Assembly (NCBI GenBank): GCA_002205965.3
Contig: NADL03000592.1
Coordinates: 186,001-250,000, forward strand
Length of the DNA: 64,000 bases
Direction of reading: 5' to 3'
From: Kappaphycus alvarezii
Lineage: Eukaryota > Rhodophyta > Florideophyceae > Gigartinales > Solieriaceae
This document shows, piece after piece, positions 36,171 through 46,607 of this stretch (positions are counted from its first letter, which is position 1; each line of letters starts with the position of its first letter). Position numbers and translations under genes: made by a program. The notes beneath the pieces are model-generated. The model had not been told where the DNA came from. It was given only the letters and a program-made list of their open reading frames with translations, and ran no database searches.

Positions 36171-37548
36171 CCGTAATAATAATTATGAGATGCTGGATAA
36201 ATGTTGGAAGCTACGATTGGCAAACAACATTGCATGGATCTCGGTACGACGCCGCTGCGCATCGATCCAGCACTATATTACCTCATCGCTGGTGGCGTTC
36301 TCACTGGACTCAGCGAAACGTACGTCAACAATCTCAGAAGATGTGGAAACAAGATTTTACAAAACGTATTGAATCACAAATGACAGAAGCTTGATATGAA
36401 CTACAATTAGGTACTCTCTGCAGAATTTACTGACTTCGTCGTCGGAAAGGGTAAAGATAATTCGTTTTATACAGGCCAGAACCATTATCTACGGAAGCTC
36501 GAGTGCCTCCCGCAAGATGCTTCATTCCCCCACCTCAGGTCAATGTGAATGCGCTTAGCTTGGCTGGAAAAACTTCGGCCAAAACTTAGTTTTGAAATTT
36601 CGCAACCGGCTGAGATAACGGAAGAAATGTAAAGCAAGGAGCGCCAGCCAGTTTTACACCACCTCAAAAAGCTGGAAAGTATGCTATCTACAACCGTCTT
36701 CGCCTCCGCATTGCAACAGTTGAAATCGCATAGCTCCATGTCATCTGGTTCTTGTATTCATATTTCGCGAAAATCCGAGACTTTTTCTCGCAACTCGATC
36801 ACATCGTATTTCTGTGAAATGATTCCAACAAAGGAAACGCATAAGATCATTTTTTTACTATATAGGTAACACTAAATTACATCTTCTGGGAATCTTGTTG
36901 AGGGTGCATATGGTGATCCTCACGCAAATAATCCACGAAGAAACACCTTTTGGTGCTCGGGTGACAGATATGGATATCGCCAAAACCAAATTAACAGCAT
37001 GTAGAACTAATAAACTTTGACTACTTGACCTTACAAACTCGGCAGCTACCATGGTAAGATTTATAAGTATATTAAACGTTCCCAAATTTACTATTCATGT
37101 GGAGGAAAGCAATATTGAATTCAATGCTTGCCATAGGATCCGGTGACGTTTTACAATCCTCATTTCCTGTGAAATTAGATGCTCTTAGAGATAAGGAACC
37201 AAAAATGTTCTCAATGAATTCGTCAAAACGAATCTCATAAAATAGGATACTGTAAGTAGATTTCTGGCCCGAAGGAGTGCTTTTAAGAAAAACAAGAATC
37301 AAACATTACGACATACATGAGAGAGGAACTGAACGTGAGCGACCAATTTTTTACCTCAAATATCTTCTCAATTCTAAGGCTAAGCAGTCTACATCTGCTG
37401 TGACCACCGATTTAAGAAAAAGTGTCACAGTACATATTCAAAACATCGGGAACCACAATTTTAAGTCCTGTTTTCTTTGCATCGCCCTAGATAGCTCTCT
37501 ATCATTCCCTACAAATTCTGGTTTCTTAATTGGTCGTACAGCAATTGA
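36171..37548. other. No recognisable gene; possible decayed transposase sequence
   Basis: Short frames only. The minus-strand frame 37072-37302 has an unrecognised coding-like composition and lies downstream of the possible piggyBac fragment, so it may belong to it. Confidence 0.35.
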
Positions 37549-37800
37549 TTATGAAATATGTTCGTTCCCCATCCATCGACAGTACAGCCACTGAGAAATT
37601 GTTGGTGTTAAGATTTTTTTATACAATCGAGACATCATCAGCGCACTCCGTGAGCAACTGTGAGGACGATTATTGCATCGTAACCTCTCGGAGAGCATTT
37701 TGATCACACAGATAAATCTCGTTCCATATTTCATCGAGGCTTCGGCAGTTGACACAGATGCAAAAAATTCATCCCTATATAAGACGTGATATGTCGTCAA
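37549..37800 (-). pseudogene. Possible piggyBac-like transposase fragment
   Basis: The minus strand reads LYRDEFFASVSTAEASMKYG then TRFICVIKM. This resembles the second catalytic Asp region of piggyBac-type transposases (D-S/N-F-F/Y-A-S, strand, G-T/L-R-F-x-G-V-x-K). The neighbouring bases show no further convincing motif. It might derive from the same transposon group as the gene at 16224-19426, which lacks this region, but that is speculation. Confidence 0.35.
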
Positions 37801-39228
37801 TCGCGGTTGTGCCAGGCGAAACTAAAGAGCGGCAGTATTACAGAATTCTGTTTTGAAGACACGTAGAAGACTACCCACTTGCTTCATAACAAACTGCATC
37901 CTTGAAATTATTTCAGACTCACCATATGCTTAAAATATCCATTTGCAGCCAGTTTCAGGCATTCATCCATAGTAAACGCGAAAGAGGAGTTCTTTTGGCT
38001 AATATATCCCCCAAGATCGTACTCTCAGCTTATAGTGTCACCAATCAGCCGTGGGAAGAATGCGTGACATACTGTCCGCGGTGGTCATTTATTTCTTTCA
38101 AAAATTCACTTACCAGAAAGCATATTGTATCATCTAATGGAATTTTGGAATTTCCTAGCGTTCAGACGTGTAACTGAAGCATAACGTTTGAAAATGAACC
38201 CAAAAAACTCTGCATGACATGATATTTTCAAATCTAGTACCTAGAATGTACTTCGACCCAGTCACGAGACTCAGTTTAAGAGGTGTCGGCGGCTTGAAAA
38301 TGTAGACCATGTCATTAGTATAAGCATTGAAATAACTTCAATATATGCTCTGACGAAAAAGGACACATTTAAACGACATCTGACCACTCACTTGTCTTAT
38401 TAAACATAAGGTTCAAGTTTGGTACAGAAAACATGCTCATAAAGCAAAAAGATAGATGCGGAAACGTACGCTCATAGGCGAGAATATTACCATAGTGGGC
38501 AATTGTTTGTACTTTTTCGGATACATTTACATTAATAGATGTAAAAAAATCCCAATTGTTCCACGATCACTAAAGTACAATTGCAAATAAATCTTATTTA
38601 TGCGCGGAGGAGTCATCTAAATGTCTATCCAATGCGCACGGAGAAAATTGAGGAGCGTTTTAATGCCGATTCTGACGTTGGTTCGGAAATTGAGTAGGTC
38701 CAACCTCTGCCACAACGTCTTCTGGGGTAGAAGTCCCTTGATGTGGAGAATATCTCACGTGTCAGACTTGGGATGGTAACAAGTATTCCAGCTTGCTTCC
38801 ACAAACTTCCTCCTCCCACTGAAAATGTCAATGCGGATGGAAAGGACGGTTCCGTTGACGAATTCTTTCCTCCAAGCCGACCTATACTGTACTAACGCGT
38901 ACAATACGTTCCTCAGCTGATATAGCAAGGGAAGCACGGCAGTAAATATGATTTCCTGGAGCGGGTTGTGGGCCCATTTTTAAGAAATTGTAGGGGAAAC
39001 TGTAGGTTTTTTTGAAATTTTTAACGTAGGTCTGCGTTAAATAGGGTATTGATTCCCGAAAATTTCGCTTCGATGGAGTATAAGTACAGTACTGTACAGT
39101 ATGTAGGGATAAAAAAACAGCAAAAACAATTTTGTATTTCAAAAAATTGTTCTAAAAATTGTACTCACCTGCAACGGTCTAATAATGAATTACCGCTAGC
39201 TGTGGCAGACTTCTTGTGTGCGGCGCTG
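37801..39228. other. No gene recognised
   Basis: AT-rich sequence with short frames. TACTGTACAGTA is present at 39090-39101 and TATACTGTACTA near 38885. Confidence 0.4.
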
Positions 39229-39432
39229 TGTACAGTTATAAATTGGCCCAGGTGGGCCAAGCCGGGTCCGGCTGAAGGGACCGTCAAATAGAGTGACTAT
39301 AGTACAGTTGTAGTTTACTGTACTTAAGGGAAATCGCCGTCGTGTACTACACGTGCATTAGACGGGCGGAATCTGTGACCGCTGAAGGTCAATAAATACC
39401 AGGCCGCTGATGGCCGACGGAAGCCTGCAGAG
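39229..39432 (+). repeat. Candidate left part of an older LTR split by Element 1
   Basis: A TG-starting stretch (TGTGTACAGTTATAAA) continues to the insertion point of Element 1. On the far side (46208-46237) the sequence ends ...TCTCTCA immediately followed by TGGTAGCATCGCT, the same LTR-end plus primer-binding layout as Element 2. This suggests an older LTR interrupted here. The left border is a guess. Confidence 0.35.
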
Positions 39433-39851
39433 TGTTAAAATACAGTGTACATATAGTTTATTTATGTACTATTTACAGTCCTATAGGATAACTAATTTGC
39501 CCTTACTACTATTTCTATCCTACGTAGTCTATATTTTCTCTATCCTATTGTACTGTTAGCGATGCCTGTTAGGACTTCTAAAAGTGTAAGGGTCACTAGG
39601 ACCGTCCGCAGGACTATCCGCTAGGGAATGTAGCTAGTAGTAAGTAGATGTGCTAGAGATAGTCGACGGCATCTACTGCCTATAAAAGGCCTCGCCGCCT
39701 TGGGCACTGAAGTAAAAAAGACCATCATCAATTTTTATTCTCAACCTACCAACCGTTCTACACTAGCAAAAACGTCTAAACGTTTTTTTCAGACTCGCCG
39801 CTAACGCCGCCCGTCTGCTTTTTCTACTCTAACCCTTGAATTGTCGCGACA
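39433..39851 (+). repeat. Element 1 5' LTR
   Basis: This is the 419-bp copy of the 3' LTR. It carries a TATA-like box TATAAAAG at 39681-39688 within a small inverted repeat GCCT..AGGC, the likely promoter for the element's RNA. The bases just after it, ATCCGGGTTT, could pair with a tRNA acceptor/T-stem region but lack the usual TGG start of a primer-binding site. Confidence 0.92.
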
Positions 39852-40023
39852 ATCCGGGTTTACCGTTTTTCGAGGAATTTAGGAAATAAGTCTATTTGCT
39901 ATTCGATAGTGAAAAAATACCTATTTGTTCTATTTCCGCGTTGTTTAAAGCCACGTGTAAGCCGGCAAATACTAACAATACGTATTTTTTTAAATTCTTT
40001 TCGAACACTATCCAGTGGCCAAT

Positions 40024-40783
40024 ATGAACCGCGATACGCTTGAAGTGCCACGTAGCCAGCCTGGCCCAAGCGGATCCAGAACAGGACTGGAATCCAGATC
40101 AGCTCTCTGTAAGCCAAAATCTACAGTACAGTACGCTCCTACCCCTACTGTCAGACCTGGAAATACGTCTGCCACACCAATTTCGCCAGGTACGCCGTCT
40201 ACTGGGACCAACGAGGTGTTGCAAAGTGGAGAATCAGTTAATCAAACTTCAACACGTGGCATCCACAAATCGACGATCCAGACCAATCCGAGATCATTTT
40301 AGACGACCAATGAGAAAGTGACAACTGTCCTACCATTTCAGATTCAGGTTCTACCAACAACGTTTCAGTTCCTACTCAAGTTCATGTTTCAGATCTACCT
40401 ACTGTACCTCGCCGTTTACTGTCAGTTACCGACCTTACAGCCCCAGCCATTACACCTGCTGACAGCCACAAAAGAGGATCTCTACGGCTGCGCCGCAAAG
40501 CCGACCGCCGCCTGGCTGACCGATCAGGTGTTTTAAGTCTAAAAAGACACGCACCGCCGCAAAAAAACGCACGTGTAAACTGTGCGAAGTCGCGTGCAAC
40601 GGTTCCAAAACGTTTTTTGATAAAGTCAGGAGCAAAAAACCCCTCAACCGCGTCCAAAACAAAAAAGACCCCCTTTACTGTACCGACTGTAAGCGGAAGT
40701 TTGACAGTCATTCGCATTTACAGCGCCATCTATCTGGCAAAAATCATCTCAAGGTTGTCAGTAATAAGACAGAGCTAGTTTAA
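40024..40783 (+). pseudogene. Extra ORF in Element 1: Pro/Ser-rich region plus C2H2-type zinc finger
   Basis: Between the 5' LTR and gag, a coding-like region starts with ATG at 40024 (MNRDTLEVPRSQPGPSGS). It continues in a second frame (SGSTNNVSVPTQVHVSDL) and ends in a third frame with CKLCEVACNGSKTFF and then YCTDCKRKFDSHSHLQRHLS followed by GKNH, stopping at 40781-40783. CX2C-x(n)-HLQRHLSGKNH is the pattern of C2H2/matrin-type zinc fingers. About 250 codons would be encoded if two frame changes were ignored. Copia elements normally have no gene here, so this may be a captured host sequence or a lineage-specific protein, perhaps nucleic-acid binding. An A-rich tract (about 40855-41020) separates it from gag. 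Confidence 0.5.
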
Positions 40784-41075
40784 ATTAGATCTGGATCTCT
40801 CCTCTTGTTCTGAGTAAATTGAATTATCAAATTAATCGTGTTTCTTGCTTGAAAATTAAAGAGAGGGAAATTGAAAAAAACACAAATTGAAAACAGAAAA
40901 AAATTGAAAAAAAATTGAAAAATCAAAAAGTTTACAGTGAAAGGAAAAGCAAAAAGCGAAATAATAATAGGCCATCCAAAAAAAAAGAACATACAGTGCA
41001 GCAAAAAAAGGAACTAAAAAGGGGCTCCAACCATTAAATCACTATTAATTTGTACTTGCAAAAGGGTATATTGCT

Positions 41076-42503
41076 ATGGTTTTCGGTCAAGGTATTAGAC
41101 AGACCACAGAGTTGCAACAATCTTTGGTGGACTGCGTCAAAGGTTGTGTTGAGGATAGTTTCCTCGCTGGTGATGAATGAAGGGCTCGGTTACTTGAGGA
41201 CTTCCCTATCCCAATGCTTTTCTCGGGACAAATTCTGAGTAATCCCTCCATTATCCGCAAGTTGATTTTGTTTCTCGCGGAACGCAATGTGCCAACTGTC
41301 CGCCATGAATCTGCTGTCCTTTCGAAGACTTTTGCGTCAACTATTCTTCGCAATGGTGACCTCAACAAAGCATTAAACCAAATTGATGCATATTTCAACT
41401 CTATTGCTTCACCAACCTGATCATCGATTAGACTCGCCCCAAACCCGATACGTTCCACTCCAATGTCCACCCAACCCTCTGCACCATCTGAAGACAAGGT
41501 CTCACACTACATGTCTATGCGCTTCAGAGAAGAAAATAAGAAAATTTCTGGAAGCCTAGCCGAATGTTGGAACGAGTTCATAGCTGAGTACAAGTATGCT
41601 TGCCAAGATTATATGCCCAATGACGAACAAAAGCTCAAATATCTCCACCATCTCCTTACAGGAAATTCGAAAAGATTCTACATAACGAATATTGAAGGTG
41701 TGTATGAGCATTAATCTCAAGCTCTAAAAGCTCTGGAAAGTGAGTATAACTCAGTCTCAAGGCAAAACAGAATTGCTTCGTATCTTCGAAACATTCGTGT
41801 CAGCCAGTATATTTCTCCTACTTGTACTGTGAATGATGCTATCGAGAAATTCCACGAGGAAATCTCTAAGCTCACTCCCCAAGCACCACCTCATTGCCGT
41901 TCAGAAAGGCACAAGATTGAGTATCTTCAGTCCGCCGTTATTGGATTCTCTTGGGCTCGCGATCCTTGCAGGAGAGCAAATTCGGGTGACTTAAGTTATC
42001 AATCATTCTACAGTCAGCTCATTTCTGCCGCGCAATTCGAGTAAGAGGAGAAAGTCGGACGAATGAGAGATTAGAGGAACCTACGTATGACATCAATCTC
42101 AGATGCAGACCCTGCACTACGTAGCCGTCTTGCTGACACATTGTATACTGGACAACCTCAATACGGCCGTGACCCGCGTTCTACCAAAATCAATCGTCAC
42201 GATGGTAACTTACGAAAAAACGACGCTTACAGAATGAGGAAAAACAAACCTCGTGATGATAGGTTTGTTGGGGTTGTGGTAAAAAGGGCCATATTCTTTC
42301 TCAATGTCGACAATCAATGGCTAAGAATGTTGCTCGGAAGATTCAATACTTTCAGAGAAACTCATTTAGAGATCCACGAAACGTGTACTTTTGAGCTCTG
42401 TCAGAAATTGGATCATGATGATCAATCATTTGATGAAGAAATACTACCAGCTCAGGATTTCTTCGGAGACATCAGTAGTGATGATGACATGGAAGAATCA
42501 TAA
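41076..42503 (+). pseudogene. Element 1 gag, interrupted
   Basis: An ATG at 41076 opens a reading frame kept by segments up to 42503 but broken by stops at 41178 (TGA), 41418 (TGA), 41712 (TAA) and 42042 (TAA), with others nearby. The middle has Gag-like helices (AECWNEFIAEYKYACQDY, QKLKYLHHLLTGNSKRF). A zinc knuckle CWGCGKKGHILSQC (CX2CX4HX4C) is readable at 42266-42307 only in another frame. The nucleocapsid role is known for the family. The number of stops argues against a functional Gag. Confidence 0.7.
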
Positions 42504-42685
42504 AATGGAAATTTGGACAACAATGACTCAAAATATGTTCCTGAACAGTTGTTTTCGCAAATTTCAGTTAAAGACCAACCGTTTTTAGATGAAGAGGATT
42601 TTTAACTAGGGGTACTCAAACAAGCTGAAGTGCTCCTAAAGTAAGGAAAACTGTAAGGGAACGCGACAAGCCTCCCATATACAAC

Positions 42686-43966
42686 ATGAAACTGGTCCCT
42701 CTTTCACGGAAGCAAAGAAAAATGGAGAATGATTACATAAAGATACATGAGATTTTAACTGTCAAAAGCAGCAAATTGCCAAAACACTCCAATTCAGAGA
42801 AATTCCACGGAATTTGTATCGACACTGGTGCCCAAAAATATGTGATCGGAAAATCACAAGCAAAGGCATATTGCAACCTAGCTGGGATTAAGATAAAACG
42901 TAAGGGCGTGACAACTGCTTACAAATTTGGTGATGGAATCTTTCCAAGTATTGCGCAGATTCCTATTCGTATTCCAACGCCTGATGGCGCTTTTATCCCG
43001 CTACATGTCGATGTAGTTGATGCCAATATTCCATTTTTGATTGGATTAGAAGCTTTAGACAAATTTGGACTTGTTGCCGACGAAGTTGACAACCTGCTTG
43101 TCTCCAAAAGACATGTATGGACTATGCCTATCATACACAAACACGGTCGTCTTTACGTTGTATGGGATTTTTCTGAGATACTGTTCACAAAGTCTCAATT
43201 AAAGCGCCTCCATTTACATTTCTTCCATCCGTCTGCCTCAAAGCTCTACAATTTGGTTACCAGAGCTAAACCAGAGGAAGCAATGCCTGAGACGCGAGAT
43301 TTAATTTCGGAGATTTCCAAACAATGCCGTACATGCCAACACTTTGAACCGAAACCCAGATCATTCCAGGTTAATACGCCCAATGGAATCATATTCAATC
43401 AAGAGTTAGCTCTTGATATTATGTTTCTTGACAAAAACCCTGTACTTCATATCGGTGATACACAAACCCATTTCGGTAATGCTGTATTCTTACACAATCA
43501 AAGTACAGAATCTATTTGGAACTCTTTTCTTGAATGCTGGGCTACAATTTACACTGCATTCCCTGATAAAATGAAAGTGGACCAAGGCAGTCAATTCGTT
43601 TCCAAAACGTGGAAAGATTTGGTAAAATCGAATGGAATCACACTCAGTCTATCTGGAATTGAAAGCCATAATTCTATTGGTTCTGGTGAACGTTACCATG
43701 ATCCGTTACGCCGCATTTACCACAAGATTTGCCATTCAGAGCCTGACGTTGAAATAGAACTCGCTCTACGTCTCGCTGCTAAGGCCATGAACGATACTAT
43801 GAACCCAGAAGGACTGGTTCCATCGTTACTCGTCTTTGGAGTTTTGCCGAGGTTTCCGGCCATGAATAGCGAACTTCAATATCAAATGGAACGAATGAGA
43901 GCGCTCCAAATGGCAAGAGCTGAGATGACAACTATCACCTCAGAACTAGACTCAGAACCGCTCTGA
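42686..43966 (+). pseudogene. Element 1 protease and integrase
   Basis: The 426-codon frame contains an aspartic protease motif CIDTGAQ (Asp46). An integrase zinc-binding region follows (H176/H178/H181 with CRTC, Cys214 and Cys217). The integrase core has LALDIMF (Asp244), KVDQGSQF (Asp299) and SGERYHD (Glu335), with exactly 35 residues between the last two (D,D35E). NPEGLVPSLLVFGVLPRF follows. After its TGA stop the integrase end (GSKVLVYREKSKPKWTGPYK) continues in a different frame up to about 44137, so one or two indels separate it from RT. Catalytic residues are intact. The ATG is only the first one in an open frame, not a proven start. Confidence 0.85.
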
Positions 43967-44137
43967 ACTCGCAGCTTCCAAACACTGCTCAATATGAACT
44001 TAATGTCGGAAGTAAAGTTCTAGTCTATCGTGAGAAGTCCAAACCTAAGTGGACAGGACCTTACAAAATCCGAAAACTAATGACAGACAAGTCTTTATTG
44101 ACAGAAATGGCGAGGAAGTGCAACACTCACGCTCCAA

Positions 44138-45751
44138 GTAAAACCTTATTTCGAAGATGCATTTGAAACACTAGTCGAAGCTTTATATTCAACATTTAAA
44201 GGGGTATATTCTAAAAATCTCCAACTCATTGACGTCAATATCAATGAAGTTTTACACCCTCGAGATCCCAGATCCAATTCTGCTGAGTTTCTGAAAGCGA
44301 AACAGAAAGAAATAGAAGGACTCGTTGAGAGAAATACCTGTAAAATCGTCGCTAAAGATGACATACCAAAGAATGCTAATATCCTCTCTGGAAGATTCGT
44401 TCTATCAATCAAAAATAAGAATACTGACAAAGAGATGTATAAAGCACGGTTTGTAGTACAAGGTCATAGGGATAAAGAAAAGAACTATCTCGTACATGGC
44501 ATTACGACTATACGCCAGCGTTACACACGCTTACTAGTTGCGATTGCTGCAATATTCGATTTCAGGATTTGGTCTCAAGACGTTAAACAGGCGTATTTAC
44601 AGTCAGCACAAAGTCTGATGCGCAAAGTTTACCTTAAACCGACCAAGGACTTTGGATTACATGATAATCAGTTACTCGAGTTACTTAAACCTCTTTACGG
44701 ATTATCTGATTCAGGAGATTACTGGAATTGCACCATGAACTCCCACCTGAAGAAAGATCTAGGTATGACGCCAACTGACGGGGATCTCGCACTCTTCTCC
44801 AAGCACACAGACGGAGAACTTCAGGGATTAGTTGGAACATATGTGAACGATCATCTACTCTGTAGAAACAATGAATTCGTTAAATTGTCCGAAAAGACTC
44901 TTGATAAGTTTGAATCGAGAGAGAGGGAGTTCGATGACACTGTATTTGCAGTTGTCAGAGTCAAGAGAACTGATTATGGATTTGAGTTAAGTCAGGAACA
45001 GTATGTTAAGAAGTTACGCATTCTGCCGATGGACGCTTTATTTTCTGAATTCAGATCTTTAAGGCATAGATTGGCTTGGTTAACACATACAAAGCCTGAA
45101 ATATGTTGTGCCGTTAATATGGCCGCGCAAGTAACTGATACGAAATTCTCAGTGGAAGCAATCAAGCAGTTGATCAAAGTTGTAAGGCATGTGCAGAACA
45201 ACCCTAGTTCTTCGCTTAAGTATTACAAGTTGGACAAAGATTCTCTAAAGTTGAATGTATACTCTGACTCATCATTCGCAAACAACGACGACAACACTTC
45301 TCAACTTGGTTACATTGTCTTGCTCACTGACAAGACCGGGACATGTAATGTGCGGAGTTATTCTAGTCACAAGAGTCGCAAAGTAACTAGATCAGTACTA
45401 GGCGCCGAAGTTTACGCTTTCGCTGATGCCTTCGATATTGGATACATGATCAAGCACGACCTTGAATCCTTGCTTGGAATCAAAATTCCACTCTCGATGT
45501 TTACAGACTCCAAAAGTTTATTTGATGTTATCACCAAGTGTTCCTACACCTTGGAAAAACGCCTCATGGTTGATATTAGTTCCGTAAGAGATGCATATGC
45601 AAAGGAGGAAATATCCAATGTTGGATTTGTACGGACTGCGGAGAATCTCGCTGATGCCTTCACGAAGATCGCAAAGTGCCAGGCACTAACTTACGTACTG
45701 ACAACAAGTAAGTGTGATCTACCTGTTCAGCAATGGGTAATTCGTGACTAA
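44138..45751 (+). pseudogene. Element 1 reverse transcriptase and RNase H
   Basis: The open frame starts at about 44138 (VKPYFEDAFETL). It runs through the Copia RT leader (RFVLSIKNKNTDKEMYKARF), VQGHRD, WSQDVKQAYLQS and LLKPLYGLSDSGDYW, then RNase H (VYSDSSFANNDD, VLGAEVYAFADA, MFTDSKSLFDV, ENLADAFTK) and stops at 45751, 27 bp before the polypurine tract. The active-site box is YVNDHLL rather than YVDD, so one of the metal-binding aspartates is Asn (GAC to AAC would explain it). If the base is right, this copy cannot polymerise DNA. Confidence 0.85.
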
Positions 45752-45777
45752 AGATGGAGAAAACAATAGGTCAGGGC

Positions 45778-45789
45778 AAAGAGAGGGAG
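45778..45789 (+). promoter_or_regulatory. Element 1 polypurine tract
   Basis: AAAGAGAGGGAG lies immediately upstream of the 3' LTR, the usual position and composition of the plus-strand DNA primer. Confidence 0.8.
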
Positions 45790-46207
45790 TGTTAAAATAC
45801 AGTGTACATATAGTTTATTTATGTACTATTTACAGTCCTATAGGATAACTAATTTGCCCTTACTACTATTTCTATCCTACGTAGTCTATATTTTCTCTAT
45901 CCTATTGTACTGTTAGCGATGCCTGTTAGGACTTCTAAAAGTGTAAGGGTCACTAGGACCGTCCGCAGGACTATCCGCTAGGGAATGTAGCTAGTAGTAA
46001 GTAGATGTGCTAGAGATAGTCGACGGCATCTACTGCCTATAAAAGGCCTCGCCGCCTTGGGCACTGAAGTAAAAAAGACCATCATCAATTTTTATTCTCA
46101 ACCTACCAACCGTTCTACACTAGCAAAAACGTCTAAACGTTTTTTCAGACTCGCCGCTAATGCCGCCCGTCTGCTTTTTCTACTCTAACCCTTGAATTTT
46201 CGCGACA
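45790..46207 (+). repeat. Element 1 3' LTR
   Basis: This 418-bp direct copy of 39433-39851 differs at a T-run (six versus seven T), at GCTAAT/GCTAAC, and at AATTTTCGC/AATTGTCGC near the end. The TATA-like box is at 46038-46044. Confidence 0.92.
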
Positions 46208-46262
46208 AGAGAGGCATCATCGCGACCAATTCTCTCATGGTAGCATCGCTACCAATTCTCAC
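46208..46262 (+). repeat. Right part of older LTR and primer-binding-like site
   Basis: The end TCTCTCA (to 46237) is followed by TGGTAGCATCGCTACCA (46238-46254). The first 13 bases are identical to those following the Element 2 5' LTR. TGGTAGCA is complementary to the ...TGCTACCA 3' end that many eukaryotic initiator tRNAs have, so it is probably a primer-binding site. Together with 39229-39432 it suggests an older Copia LTR cut by Element 1. Confidence 0.45.
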
Positions 46263-46607
46263 ACTGGCCCCCCCTTTTCTGCTTGGTAAAGTCTTCTTCT
46301 TCTTGAATTACTTTACCACAGACATATGCAGGAGCAACATGCAAAGTCTTGAATACCGCACTGGAACAAACCTAAAACAACTAGATTTGAAGAAGTTAAA
46401 TACTCATAATGTTTCTTGAGTGTACACTCACTGATCGATTATTGAGTTAACTAGCTGGATGGTGAACATCGGTCACGTGCAGTGGGGCACGGGAAATGAT
46501 GGCCATGGCCACCGAGGACCACAGAACACAGCTGATGCGCTGATAGATCCGCGAGCGGACAATGGCATCAGAGGTGATGCCACTGTCCGTATCTACTAAT
46601 AGGGTGG
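46263..46607. other. No gene; probable 3' UTR of the leftward non-LTR element
   Basis: No motif seen. It lies directly downstream of the stop codon of the minus-strand ORF that ends at 46608, so part is likely its 3' untranslated sequence. Confidence 0.35.

Larger units (their letters stand above)
39433..46207 (+). mobile_element. Element 1: complete Copia-superfamily LTR retrotransposon (~6.8 kb)
   Basis: Direct LTRs (39433-39851 and 45790-46207) begin TGTTAAAA and end GCGACA. They differ by about two substitutions and one T in a T-run. The sequence AGAG flanks both ends (39429-39432, 46208-46211), a plausible 4-bp target duplication. A purine tract AAAGAGAGGGAG (45778-45789) abuts the 3' LTR. 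Internal order is zinc-finger ORF, gag, protease, integrase, RT, RNase H, which defines Copia. Coding frames are broken despite the fresh LTRs. Confidence 0.92.

Noticed and set aside
39852..39861. Clear primer-binding site for Element 1
   Set aside because: ATCCGGGTTT follows the LTR but lacks the TGG complementary to a tRNA CCA end, so I did not annotate it as a definite site.
41087..41497. 136-codon minus-strand frame
   Set aside because: It lies opposite the Element 1 gag, which has clear family motifs on the plus strand, and itself has none.
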